Source of the DNA: Lepisosteus oculatus
Taxonomy: Eukaryota; Chordata; Actinopteri; Semionotiformes; Lepisosteidae
Reading direction: 5' to 3'
DNA length: 64,000 bases
NCBI RefSeq assembly: GCF_040954835.1
Contig: NC_090704.1
Span: 45,264,979-45,328,978, forward strand
A program made the translations under genes and the position numbers. Positions within the stretch are counted from its first letter, which is position 1, and each line of letters opens with the position of its first letter. The notes under the pieces are model-generated. The model saw only the letters and a list, made by a program, of their open reading frames with translations. It was not told where the DNA came from and did no database searches. Below, piece after piece: positions 1 to 14,000 of this stretch.

Positions 1-2440
1 GGTTCGACCTAAATGTGGTTTCACAAGGGACAACAACATTCAGGATTAGATGCTTTGTGAATGTTTGTCTTCACCCGCTTGATTACTGGGCAGCCTGCTG
101 GCCACAGGACGAGGAGACTCGAACCCCATTCAGAGGGAGCGAGCCCAGGGGGAGCAGCAAGGTGGAGATGGGCTGGGGAGGGTTGCTCGAGACAAGTGCA
201 AAAAGGGGCATTTGAATTAGATATATAGAGCTCAGTTCCATAACGGTTGTGATAAGGCACAGCTGTGAGAGACTGACCAGTTGCTTTCCCTCCTCAGGTT
301 AGCCAGGTGTGGGGTAGGTCTTTGCTTCAGTCAGGGATTGGTATAAGGCACTGAGGGCAGGATTTAGTCTGCACTAGGAGCAGGGCAGGGATTGCTGGCT
401 ACTGTCACTGCTCGGGCTAGATTTCAGATTGAAACCAGACTCTCACACTGAACACACTCCAACAGACGTCAGACAAGGGGGTAACGATTTGAAAATTTAA
501 AAAATTGACAGCATCTAAAACCTAAATCATCAGGTATTAAGTCTCATATAGTATAAATTACAGGTGGCTTATGGCCCATGTGTAAGCATGTCTGTTTGGG
601 CAGACATAGGTGACTGAAAGGCTCAGTTCCCAAAAGAGTTGGTGTAGAATTTGAAGGACACGTCTGTGCACATCTGGGGCTGCTGTAGAACGGTTTCACA
701 TTAGCTTTGGACAGGAGAGAGAGTGACTAGATCGGTCATGAAACAGCCCCAGCGCTGCGGGGCAGAGGCCCACTATTTACACCAGGATGCAGAGCAATGT
801 GGCTTCTGGCGGAGACACAGCCAGCGGCGTGCTTCCTCTTTCCAGCGCTGTGCAGAGAGAAGGTGCATTGTTCCGCTGGTGGCAGACGAGGAAGTGCAGC
901 GCCGATCAGTTACTCTCTGGTTCCTCTTTGCAGGCAGTTTTGACATCGTGCCCCTCTCCTCTGGCTTCAGACGCACAGCTCCGGGTGACGAGGAGAGACG
1001 CTCGCCGATGACCAGGTGGGGACTGTGTGCGAGGGGCTCGCTGCTCTGCTCTGAAACCAGACTTTTATATGGCTTGGGGGGGGAAGGCAAGCAAAACCGA
1101 CTCTGGGGTTGCACAAGGACAGCAGGTAGGCCCTCAATTTTTCACTGCATTGACAGGGTCCTGCTGTTTATATTCTTTCATATAGCTCTTTAGTGTTGAT
1201 CTCAGTGCTGAACTGCAGCAGCCCTCTGCTCTCGGGCTCAATGCTGTAACAGCTGCAGCACTACAAGCCATACAGCCCTTTGCCGCAAGATTCTTTTTAC
1301 TCAAGAGCATAAAACATCATTCGGAACATTGTAAATAACCTTAAGGCAGCTGGGGGGTGACTTGCCAGGTGCAGCTCAAGACCGGAGCTCATGCAGGCCG
1401 TCCCACATGCATTGTCCTGTAGACCATTTCATCGTGCTGTTTTCCTCCAGGAAGGGAGTGTCCAGGGCAGCCGGACAGGCGCTCAGCCACAGCTCCTGCC
1501 CCTGGACTTGGTCGAAGCTCCTCAGTGACTACTGTACAAACAGCTGAGGAGTTTGGAGCGAGTATAGGGTCAGGAGCCTAAATGTTCCCGTAGCGGACCT
1601 CAAAAACCAAAGAAGTGGTGGTGAAGATTTGCTCTGTTCTGCCAAAGTGTGCCTATCTAGGTCTGACTACTACTTTGTGAGGATTAAAGCAGAGCAAATA
1701 CCTTGAGAACCTAGAGTTATCAGTCCTCACTGGGTAAGCTGCTTTTATGGACCAAATGCTGGATTAGATCTAGAAGTGCCGTTTGGTTCTATCCTCTGTT
1801 GAGCCCCACTTCTGTGGAGCACAGAATAGTAAATAAAATTGGATTGCAAGTGTTGTGGGAGATCTTCTTTATCCAAATGCATGCGCTCAGCCCGTGTGAT
1901 CGGTTCACTTCACAGACACGGACGTCTGGAGTTTATGGTGGGTCCCACCGCAGCAGGGCTGCTAACGAACCATTCCTGGGAATGCACTGGCGATAGGGAG
2001 TGTGCTCCTCGTGCTTTTAATCGGAGCGCCGAGCCTCGGCTGGGCTTTGCTCCCACCTCGGTCATGGCAGGACAGCCACTGGTGTTAAGAAGGAGGGAAA
2101 GGGTAAACAGGACCATTTCACCATCTCAATGTGATTTGACCACCTTGGTGTCCCCACTGCCACATGCAAATCTCAAATGTCTCGCACCTCGAGTACCTCG
2201 CTTACCGTCGCTGCTCTCAGGCTTTATAAGCAGGAGCTTGGTGTGGTCCACAAGGTGTTACTCTCAAGTGCGCGAGTATCAGCACCTCCACATCGGCAAC
2301 ACTGACAGTACAGCTCAAAATCACATCACTGTGCAGCGCTGGTTATAAACCATTATAAAAAAACTGAATTTAGTACTTAAAGAAACAGTCATCTACAGCC
2401 AAACTGGTTTCTACATTCAGAATTCACAAGACAAAAAGTG
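1..2440. other. Intergenic DNA, no gene recognised
   Basis: No coding exon could be supported on either strand. Around 720-1130 the sequence is GC-richer and open in several frames. It contains one acceptor-like site near 930 and one donor-like site near 1013, but the translation resembles no family I know. The stretch lies beyond the inferred 3' end of PRPSAP1. Confidence 0.5.
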
Positions 2441-2465
2441 ATCCACACCATATATACATTTCCTT

Positions 2466-2471
2466 TTTATT
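2466..2471 (-). terminator. PRPSAP1: Probable PRPSAP1 poly(A) signal and end of 3' UTR
   Basis: On the minus strand this reads AATAAA. It is followed at lower coordinates by a GT/T-rich stretch (about 2410-2450), as expected downstream of a cleavage site. It is the first canonical signal I found on the coding strand after the PRPSAP1 stop at 5010. It would give a 3' UTR of about 2.5 kb (roughly 2445-5009), which is AT-rich with no other gene seen in it. A shorter UTR ending at a variant signal cannot be excluded. Confidence 0.4.
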
Positions 2472-5009
2472 ATTAGGCTACAAACACAAAACCAAGCCAG
2501 TCCCTTAGAGGTGAAATCAAATATGAAGCTGTAACGTGCTCAAAGCATTTTTCAAATACAAAGATGGAAAATGGACGTAACCTAGCACAGCAAATATAAA
2601 GAACAGCAATTAAAAATGTAAGATGCTACAATGTGGTGAAGTCTCATGAAGATGTAGTGCTTTCTTACTGCAAGTGATCAGTCCTGCCTTTGACCCTAAT
2701 GAATACACAACAGGCTATCCTGAAGCAAGGAAACAGAACATCAGCTCAGCTTGGTCCAGCAACATCCTTCCACTTGGAAAACAAACAGCAGTACATGCAT
2801 GTTCACATCAGTATTGCTAGGAAAACATTTTAAACCTGAATTCCTAAGAAAAAGGAGCCTCTTAACAGTCTATATATGCACAAAACACCATGTTATGGTA
2901 GAACAACATCTGTACAGAACTTACAACCTTTAGACTTTCCAAACACTTTAAGCTCTTTAAAAAGCTTAACTCCACAAAGGCAGAGAGCACACAAGCCACT
3001 GTAGTAGGGATTATAATGATCAGCCCTTCAAAAATAAAAAAAAACCTTCATCCTCAAAAGACTGCTCCAAGATGGAGGGGGGGGGAGGGAGGGAATTATC
3101 CTCAACTTAAAATCCACATGTACACGTTTGAGCCACTTCTACTAAACACAGAGAGGCATTAACCGCATGCTGAACAAGCACACTGCAGGACTTGCAAAGC
3201 ATCAGATTCGACAGCCATTCACTGATAGATCTTGGCCAATGTTGTTTACTGAATATGCTTCAGAAACTTAGACTTCAAAACAATCAGTGCAAATATTCTG
3301 TGCATTAAAAAGATGCTTATTGCAGCCACACTAATACTGCGTGTGTAATTTTTGCTTGGTTTTAAAAGGAGGCGTTAAACTGTTACACAGTCCCCAAAGC
3401 ATGACGACAAAGCCTGAGAGATAAAGTACGCCTTCTCATATTTCCAATACTGTTCACTTCTCAGGAAGATGAGAATTTTTTCAAACTGTACGCCTTTTAA
3501 GCATTGCCATCTCCACCAACAGTATAAAGACTAAAAGCTTTACATACTGCAGGTGAATTCAGCTGGCAGCACTTTTGAGTTTGTCTGCATACTACTTTGC
3601 ATTACAGCACTTCAAAAAGATCACAGTGAGCAGCGGACTGGCAGATCTACAGGCTGGATGGAGAGACCGAAGAGGCTGCACTGCAAAAGGCCCAGCTGTG
3701 CCTTCGCATTCAGCTGCCAGGACAGAGCAGCATTCTGCAGATTTAACAGTTAAACCAGCAGGTGTCACCAGTAACCTAGAGGCCTTTAACACAACGGCTG
3801 CACTAAGCCTACAGACAGGAGCTCAAGAATTGCCCCCTATTAAATTCAATAGAGACTCTGTGCTTTGTTACACTGGAGGAAGCAATGGTGCTGACTTTCA
3901 TACCACACCACTTTCTCAAGTCATATAAATCCACATTTAGTCCAGGAAGGCTTCCCTCACCTGATCAAAAAAAGATAGGAAAGTGTTGGAGAGGTACTCC
4001 AGCCCGACTAAACACAGTCCAGTATATACTGTTAATAACACCATTGAAATACATCCCCCTCAAGAGATCAGGTGCAACTAGCCCTTCATAAACCTGACAA
4101 TCATCTTAAGATAGTTTGTGAGGATGCCTGGAATACGGTTTGAAAGCTGACTGAACACACTGACTCCTTACAGGCTCTTGCTAATCCTGCACACGTAGCA
4201 AAACAGACTTCTGATCTGCCAGGTTTCTCAAGGCTCCACTTACAGAAAATCTTGCAACAGCCACTCGTATGCTGAAGAGCTGGTGAAGAATCGCACACAA
4301 AAATAATTTTACTATTTGGTATGGACAGCGTCAAGCAAATACTGCACTAAGCATGCCATCCAAAAAGGTCTGCCCCTCAGCTTTTTTGAAGCCCTTGAAC
4401 AGCACTTCAGTACCAGGGAGGAAGATGGTAAAGTGATCCTGAATGCATCTGGCATATTTTTGTCCACTCCTTCAGTACACTGCAGAATTCAGAAACAAGT
4501 GCCAGGTCCACTTTTTGTGCGTTGACTTAAGAAGAACGGAAAAACACTCACTGACTCGGACAAAAAAAAAGTGAAGGCAAGAGTATGACAGATGTTAGCA
4601 AACTCGTAAAGTTGGAAAGGTTCCTACGGTGTATGATTTTTATGCACATATACTTTGACTGCACAGAGTACCGATTAATAAAATATAAATTATGAACAAA
4701 CTAGCACAATGGTGTTACAGCTGTGAAAAGCCATCATTTAGCTTCTTGGACATCTTCCATTAACAGATCACTAATTAGGTAATAAAATGGAAAAAAAAAA
4801 CCCTGACCGATAAGCCATGCCACCTTTGACCCAACTATCATGGCAGCAACCTCTGACCTCACAAGCATGGTGGGCTGGACACAGGTGGGAGTGGAAGATA
4901 CATTATTATTGCCTTCAGCTGCCTTCCTGTGCTCAGAAATGAGGTTTTGCCCTGCTGCCATTTTTATCCAGGATGGAGATCTCGGTTGCGCCCCCTGCTG
5001 TCTGCTCCT

Positions 5010-8000
5010 CTAGTCGTCCACCGTGATGTTGCGGAACAGGTAGGCCATGGACTCCCCATTGTGGATCCTGCGAATGGCTTCTGCCAAGATCATGCTGACA
5101 TCCACAGTCTTTATCTTGGGGCACTGCAGCTTCTGCACCTCGTGAGGCACGGTGTTGGTCACGACAACCTAGACCACGACCCAAAAGAACCACTTTACAA
5201 TAACACAAAACAGTGGTGCACGGTTCTGGTATTGGAGAGTCAAAACCATGCTGAATACCACGCATGAATCTTGCCTCACAAACAGCAGTTCATGTAAATA
5301 AAAATCTAATCTTACACTTGCCAATGTAATCAACGGGAGAAAAGCAAATCAGTAATACTTCAACAGTTATCTGTCAATCAATAAGCAGATTAGGTCAAAA
5401 TCAGAGATCTCCGTCTTTGTGTCAGCAATATGACAGGCCTTTCCAGGCCTGATGATTGAGTCCACCCCAACCCTGGGTCTATCCACTGCACAAGCAAGAA
5501 GCTGCAAAACACGGGAGATGATGTAAGAACTGCATCTTATGCAACTCAACCATTCCCCGCACATGACTGGTGCACTGACCACCGCAGCACAGAAAGCCAC
5601 AGAGTCGACAGTCGAAGGAGTGGGAGGCTCACCTCATCAATAGCTGACTCCTCGATCAGACGGGGGGCGTCTGCAGACAGCAGGCCGTGCGTCGCCATGA
5701 TGTAGATCTTGTATGCGCCCCGTTCCTTCAGAATCTCTGCAGTAGCTACAAAATCTTCCACATCATCTATGATATCATCCTTACAGAAAAAAAGTAAAGG
5801 GAATTATTGTGCAAGACAGCACAAGACAGCTTGGATAAACCCTCAAATAATTCAGATAAAATAATGACCGGACAGTTCTCAACATTCTTCCTTAATCGCA
5901 TCTTGATACTCTCTTGGTTCTACAGCCTGTGTAAAGACAGAATGCCTATCTTTTACATTTTTCAAACTACTGTGTATTGCATCATCCTGTTCTGAACTGA
6001 CCTAATTCCCCATCAGAAAATCATCATACCTTATTTCCAATGAACAATAAAACATCTCAATACACTGGTCAGTAATTTGCTGGGGATATTGTATGCAAGG
6101 ATGAAATTGAAGTGAAGTAAAACTCTCAACAATCTTGCTCGCAGATTTGCTGTACTGTGCAAATATCAAAAACTACAACTACTATCTACTGTATGTCATT
6201 ATGTTAAAATGTTTAGTCACAAAGCATCTACACTCTGTCAATGACACATGGTTGTTTTTTTCAAGGTTCCATATGTTAAGAGGAGTTTTGGATGGAAATG
6301 AAAGTATTGTTTTAAACAATCTTACAGCATATGTCCTGAAAGATTTGATTTGATTTGATAAACTATTTTTCAAATTTATGTGGCCATCCATGAACCTTTA
6401 GAATACCATCTTCCACTTTGTTTTCCAAATGACATTTCACTGTACCTATGTCATGTCTGTTGAATAAAATGTGAGTGCACCTCTGGAAAAAAAGATTGCC
6501 ATTTGTGAAACTGTCACAGTTACAAATGATTAATTAAGAGTCTTATGGATCTACAATACTATAGCACAGTATGTATAGGGCAGTTTGAGAGCAGTCAGCC
6601 CTGCAATGCAGAGCTCAGTTTAGTGAAAGCTGCGCCTTACTACAATAATGGCGATTCTTCCTCCTACATCCCCAACGACTGTGATAGGCGGCTTTTCCTT
6701 TGCCATCATGACTGCAACATACGAAAGATGTAATTATTAGCACATTTCCAAAGCATTTAGAGCCAGAGAGAGGGAGATTGGGTAAGGTGGGTTAGATAGG
6801 GCTTCCCAAATGCCAGATGCTTTTCTTGTGAATTTATAAAAAAGCATCTGAGGCACTGTTCTGATCCCGATCACTTCGTAGCCTTTTCCAAAATTCTACT
6901 AAAGATCACAGAACATCTCAATCAAATAGAGGATTATGAATATGAAAGTATCCCTATTTCAACCCACCTGCAAAAAACAAATGTTTGTATTTCGAAAGAA
7001 CCCTGAGCAGGCAAAATTAAAACATGCTCCTCTTTTACCCAATATAATAAAATCAGATTCTTGTATATTTAAAAACTTCAACCAACTTGACAAACAAGAG
7101 TGGTGATTATGTGTGGTTGCATTTAGGACATGTGCTCTGCATTTTTTATTTGACATTATACATTACAAACAGAATTGAAACAAGCTGCAATATCATGGTT
7201 TCAAAAATGCACCTTTTTCCCAGAAAACGCTGAGGTTTTAAAATACACAAGAATTGCTTCAGTACAACAAATTCCAAACCAATGCAGGTCAAACAGGAGT
7301 GCCAACGTTTCCCTTTAGCATCTGTGATCCCTCCTCTGGGCTCTGAAGCAGCAGCGCTGTCGTACCCTTCCACAGGCCGGACGCCAAGAAAGATCTCGAC
7401 CAAAACGGGACAACATACTGACCAGCAGCAGCAGAGAGCAGGTCCAATCCCTGGCTGGCAGACAGAAAACACCTAGACATCGGCACAAGTCAGGTCTCTC
7501 CTGCAATTGGAATATTCTCCAATATACATTTTAAATGCTGAAGTGTTCATCTTTCCCTGACTCTCTAACTTTATAGCCACAAAGCAAATGTATAAAAAAA
7601 ATAAACTTGGCATTTGCCCCTCTGGCCTTGTGTCTTTTAAGAAGACAAATTGAAAGTTACAGTTTGTTTTTGTCTCCACAACAGTGCTGCCAACTTGTTC
7701 AATACGCCACTGAACATGGAGACTGGGGACCTGCTCAGAACCATGCTGTATGAGAAGGATGAAGATCCAATGGTCTAGCCTGGGAAAGCTTGACAAACCT
7801 GCCCCTCACCTCAGTGTAATTTCATCAAACTTTAGGTTACACATAAACGAACTGGTTCGATCACAGATAGAAAGACTAGGTCAGATGACCCGTGCCCCCC
7901 CAAAAAAAATAGTCAAGTTCTTTGGACATGGATTGTCAAAGAACAGAATTTTTGCAAAAGGGAGAGAAGCTTAAGTGTTAGTGTTTAATCCTCCAAAACA

Positions 8001-11000
8001 AAGAGGGCTTTTTCCAAGACCCTTTTCTTGCAACAAACAAAGGTATGCTAAGCAGAAGGCAATCGTTACTAAGGCTTTGATTAAAAGCAATTAAAGGCTT
8101 CCAGGGATACAAAGGCCTCATTTAGTTGGCAGTCTAGTATATAGTTATAGTGTCCTTTTCTGACCACCCAAAGCCAAGAGTTCAGCTGAGAGACACAGAG
8201 ACACACGCACTGTAACCTCCTCAAGTGTCCTCTGTAGTTCGCCTGTTCCATACAGGCTGCAGAGGAGGCCTTGGTGTCTTGCCCAGTGCCAGCCAGAGAA
8301 AGGGGGTACAACACTGCCACCGAGGTCCAGACCCTGTGATCGCTGGTTTGAAAGCATTCATGACGAAAGGAATCCTCTAGTGAGATGCCCATCCCTCCTA
8401 GGCCTTCTACATTAATCACACAGCACAGCACTGAGACCCCAGCCAGGACAGCCAGTTAACCTGGAGCACTGGGTTAAGAGCAGCTGATCACAGAATTCAC
8501 ATGAACTAATGACATAAAAGTTAAGGGGATCTCTAAAATGGCTTAAATTGGCATTTTAATTTTTAGAATTTAGTCAAATCTAAATGTAGTGTTTGAAGCT
8601 TAGTTTAGAGTTTACTTTTGTCTGTGTAACATAGCCCTTAAGTAGTAGTGTGTACAAAATGTTTTCTTTCTGCATTACCTAGTTCTTAAACCTGGGTGTT
8701 TAAATACAACCAAGATGGGATCATGATTTTGAATCTTAGTTCATTTGTTCTGTGTCATTATTTCAAAAGAATGATTCTCTGATAGACCTCTGGAAGGATT
8801 CATTTTCACACACTGATGAAGGTTTGTATAAACTCATTTTGTTCCATTAAACTCAAATGTAAATGGATACACATATTTAAAGCAAATGCATTTGAGAAGT
8901 CAAAAATGAGTGAAGAACTCAAAGGTTAATCAATCATAATTACAGGTTCAAAGAACCCAGAATATCCAATGATGTTAGTACTGTCACCAAGGCATTAACA
9001 TCCTTCACACTCTAGAATGGCCAGCTATACAGGAAGGCAAGAGAATCAGTTGCATCTCTGCTCGCTGTGGAAATATCAATCAGCAAGATTTCCTTTTTTA
9101 TCTTTTTTAAACACTCATACTTTATGAACAGTAGGACCATTCCAAAAGGTGGCCATTCAGCAATCTACACACTTATTCCCGAGAGCTTTGAAGTCTCTGC
9201 ATGGCACACACACTCCGAGGTCTTCTTATCCTACAAATTTCAATGCCTTTTGTTTTTTTCCTCTTTCTGGGAAGAGAAATGCTCATTAAAAGGGCACAGA
9301 TTGACACACCTGTGGCCTGAAGTCACCATGCAGGCCAGCACCAAAGGGATAGATTTTCCACTCATGTCTGTTAATATGCTACAGGCCCCTTAAGGTCTAC
9401 AGTGGAGCTGTGGCATCCTTCCCAAATTCAAGCTTGTTGCATCATGTTTGCATCATATAAAGCACAGTGGAAAACTGTCCCCATAGACTCTTCCCACACA
9501 CAAGCCTCAGCCATGCCCTGCATTCCAGCTGCACAGGCAGGGCCAGTCAGCCTGCAAGCCCTGCCCAACCACATCCTCTCCAGGCCCCACCCAGCCACAC
9601 CCATTGCCATTGCGCCCATGTGGTCTGCCCTAGGGCTGCAGAACCACCATCTTGTAGGTTTTGGGGGGGGGGGGGGGGGGTCTTCAAATTGACAGCTGGC
9701 TAAAAGCCAGGTTAAATAAAGAGGACTTTCGATTTAATTAATCAAATAATTAAATTAATTGCTATGAGCTCTTAAAGAACAAAGAGCTTAAGAGGGCCCA
9801 AGGACTCTTGAGGATGTGTGCTGGCTACCTCTGCTTCAAAGAAATTCTTTCAACTGCTAGTTAAAAAAAACAAGAACCCAATAAGATATTCAAATTACAA
9901 AACATCAGGCAACTAATATCAGATCAGCACTACCATTTTTGAACTTTTTGTAAGGTTTAGATTTGTAAACTGCACAATTCCATATTCTGGTAATAGTCTT
10001 GACTGCTTTTATGGAATGGAAATAAAAACCTACTGTAGGTCTTAAGAGTGATAAGAGTTTTGATCCTTTTGCACATGTAAAAGGATTTTAAGATGCGGCT
10101 GAAAGATCTCACACAAAGCATAGGTTGTCAGAATGTTGCCATATACACAGAACAAGGATTATTTTGCTGTAATGTGCACAATCTTTAATACGCATTTTCA
10201 ATGCCAGTCTTAAAACAAACAGCAGATAGACTGGTCAGGACTCCACAGCCCATTTCCAACATTCCTTTCTGCAGTGAAATTCAGGAAAGTTTCTCAAAAG
10301 AGTGTGCTGGGAAGCAGAGATTGAAAGCTCTCGTTCTGACCAGTTCTACATGCAAGGGTTATTCAACCATCTGTAATGTTATTACTGTGATCAAAAGTGT
10401 CACTTAATTACGGTCGTACTTGGGAGCTCAATGCCAGGAAATGGAGCCTGCTGCTTCCCTATTGCCAACAAATAAATTGACCATTAACAAAATATTCATA
10501 CATATGAGACACAGATTTAATAACAGAACCTGCAAAAATCACTCGTTTTCCAATCTGTAATTCATATTTCCCGCAACACAAGTAGACCATTCTTCAAACC
10601 TTAACTTATAAAACTGGTTCAGGTAGTCTCCCTCATGTCAAAGGGTTATTGCTGCATGGCTGGGAGGAAGACAGTTTACTCAACACTGATACAAATTTGA
10701 ATTCATGTGCTGTAAGGGGGTGGAAGGCTAAGGAGAGAGAGAGAGAATGATGGTGCAGTACTCTGACTGTACATCCCCAGCCAAACTGCAACATTTTTAA
10801 AGGTTAGAAGGACATCCAACCAGCAGTTAACTTCTGTGCTGTTCTGCAAATTGGTGCCAATGGGTAAGTAAAAGAAAAACCTCCGCCTTTTCCGCAATAT
10901 GAAAACGGAACATGCAGACTCCTGCAGCTGTGAGGGAAGACACACCCACACGGTGACCCTTGTACTTGTCAAACAGCCTCAGGGGACATGCATAACAAAA

Positions 11001-14000
11001 AGGTTTAATTTTCATATTCCAGGATAAGGATATGAGGATATGAGCAAATTGACAATCTATAGAACAAATTAACAGCATAGGAGCTTGTCAATATTTCAAG
11101 TGCGGGTTTATAACATCAATAACAAAGGTTCTGGAATTAACACAGCTATTCTCTCTTCATAACCAAAGACGTGAGCTCTTTTTGTTTAGAGAGATGGCTC
11201 TTGGGGATAACATAATATGCAGCAGTCTTTCGTACTATTACAGCTGCAGACAAACATTTTAAAAAGGAACGTGCACAAAGTCTCTTCCAGGAAGCATCCA
11301 ACAATGCAGCTTTCAACAAAGCCTTCACCTAATTCTACAGCCAGAGAAAGCTGCCAGGAATCCGGGGAACAAAGCTACTTTGATCACTCTAGGGCTTAAA
11401 CTTGGGATTTTCAAGCATTAGGGATGAGATGTCAGCCCATGAGCCTATAAAGTGGTGCTTGTTAAAAACAACCCTCCCCACTGACTGTATAAATGAATGC
11501 AAGTCACAACCTGGTAAATAACCCAGCTTGTGCATTTCACTGTAAAGAAACAACTTGCTTTGTTAAACTTACGAAAAAAGCGAGCAGGCGTCAAAAATAA
11601 TGTATATTTTCAATCGATATGTCAGAATACTCTTGTTAAAATGCTGAGCATGTGGATTGTTGGAATGTTGTGTACGAATTACCAGAGGGTCTCCAAGGGA
11701 TACCGAAGATACCATGCCAATGTCGTGGGTTTTAGGACAAGATACCCAAATACTAAGGTCGGTAATCTGGCTCATGCAGTAAAAACAGGAACGCAAAATA
11801 CTGAAAATACATCAATAAAGACAAACAAGAATGATCTGCTGAAATGGAAGATAACTTGTAGAAAAAGAACTGTGAGCAGGACATATTTAAACTGGACAGC
11901 ATTCTACATTCCTGCACATTGTTTGCCACCTCTTCCTCTTTTGTCCTCACGCTCAGCAGTTTAAATGAGGTGAACATGGCTGCAGTGGGCACGGTTTGGA
12001 CAGGATTGCATACCAGAAGGCAGGGGACTAAGAGCTCAGAAACCTTCCAAATCTCTACATGGGAACACTGGTTTCTAAATGCTTCAAAGGAGCTCTTTGC
12101 AATCTTTTGCATTTTAAGAGGCTCTGTTCCAGCCTATGAACAGGTGAAGACGGATCTATCGATTCAATCAAATCCCATCCATTTCACCTAGTTCCATTCC
12201 AAATCCTAATCCCCCCCTCTCATTTCCTCAACGTGCTTAAATCCATTTAGGTAGTGACAGACATTACTGGAACTGAAGTGCTGCGATGGAACAGAGTTGG
12301 GGGACATGTCCTTGTCTGTCCCTGGCTCAGAGTAACAACGTGCCTCCTTGCCTAACTGGCACAGCACAAAGAGGAAAAGGACCATTTCTCCTTACATGGC
12401 AGCTCCAGGCCTGGGTGTCCGGTGCTGTTTCTGACAGAAGGAGGGGAGTGTCTCCCGTCAGCCATGTCGGACTCCGAGCACTGCGCCTCGCCGTGCATCA
12501 CCGCCAGCCCGAGCCGCAGCCGCTCCGCGTATGACTGCGCCCTGCAACAGCAAACACATCATCACCGCGGAGTCACGCCTCCCAACACGCGCACAGGGGC
12601 ACACCGCAGGGTCACGCCTCCCAACACGCACACACACGGGCACACCGCAGGGTCACGCCTCCCAACACGCGCACACGGGCACACCGCAGGGTCACGCCTC
12701 CCAACACGCGCACACGGGCACACCGCAGGGTCACGCCTCCCAACACACGCACACACCGCAGGGTCACGCCTCCCAACACGCGCACACACCGCAGGGTCAC
12801 GCCTCCCAACACGCGCACACACCGCAGGGTCACGCCTCCCAACACGCGCACACACCGCAGGGTCACGCCTCCCAACACGCACACACATGGGCACACCGCA
12901 GGGTCACGCCTCCCAACACACGCGCGCACACCGCAGGGTCACGCCTCCCAACACACCGCGCGCACACCGCAGGGTCACGCCTCCCAACACGCGCACACAC
13001 CGCAGGGTCACGCCTCCCAACACGCGCGCGCACACCGCAGGGTCACGCCTCCCAACACGCGCACACCGCAGGGTCACGCCTCCCAACACGCGCACAGGGG
13101 CACACCGCAGGGTCACGCCTCCCAACACGCGCACACATGGGCACACCGCAGGGTCACGCCTCCCAACACGCGCACACATGGGCAAACCGCAGGGTCACGC
13201 CTCCCAACACACGCGGCCACACCGCAGGGTCACGCCTCCCAACACACGCGGCCACACCGCAGGGTCACGCCTCCCAACACACGCGCGCACACCGCAGGGT
13301 CACGCCTCCCAACACACGCGCGCACACCGCAGGGTCACGCCTCCCAACACACGCGCGCACACCGCAGGGTCACGCCTCCCAACACACGCGCGCACACCGC
13401 AGGGTCACGCCTCCCAACACACGCGCGCACACCGCAGGGTCACGCCTCCCAACACACGCGCGCACACCGCAGGGTCACGCCTCCCAACACACCGCGCGCA
13501 CACCGCAGGGTCACGCCTCCCAACACACCGCGCGCACACCGCAGGGTCACGCCTCCCAACACACCGCGCGCACACCGCAGGGTCACGCCTCCCAACACAC
13601 GCGCGCACACCGCAGGGTCACGCCTCCCAACACACGCGCGCACACCGCAGGGTCACGCCTCCCAACACACGCGCGCACACCGCAGGGTCACGCCTCCCAA
13701 CACACGCGCGCACACCGCAGGGTCACGCCTCCCAACACACGCGCGCACACCGCAGGGTCACGCCTCCCAACACACCGCGCGCACACCGCAGGGTCACGCC
13801 TCCCAACACACCGCCAACACACCGCCAACACACCGTCAAACCTGCCAACACGTGCACACGCAAACAGCACAGTCATGCTGCCCATTTCCAACACGTGCAC
13901 ACGCAAACACACCACAGAGTCACGCTCCCCAACACACACACGCTTCACGCAAACACAGTTACGTTTCCAAACAAACACACTGAGTTACAGCAGTCTCATG

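Noticed and set aside
4933-5267. 110-codon frames on both strands over the last PRPSAP1 exon
   Set aside because: Wrong-frame shadows of exon 10. The true frame gives [15 protein letters not shown]...RNITVDD.
7850-7880. GGTTCGATC resembling a tRNA B box
   Set aside because: No A box at the expected distance and no cloverleaf could be drawn.
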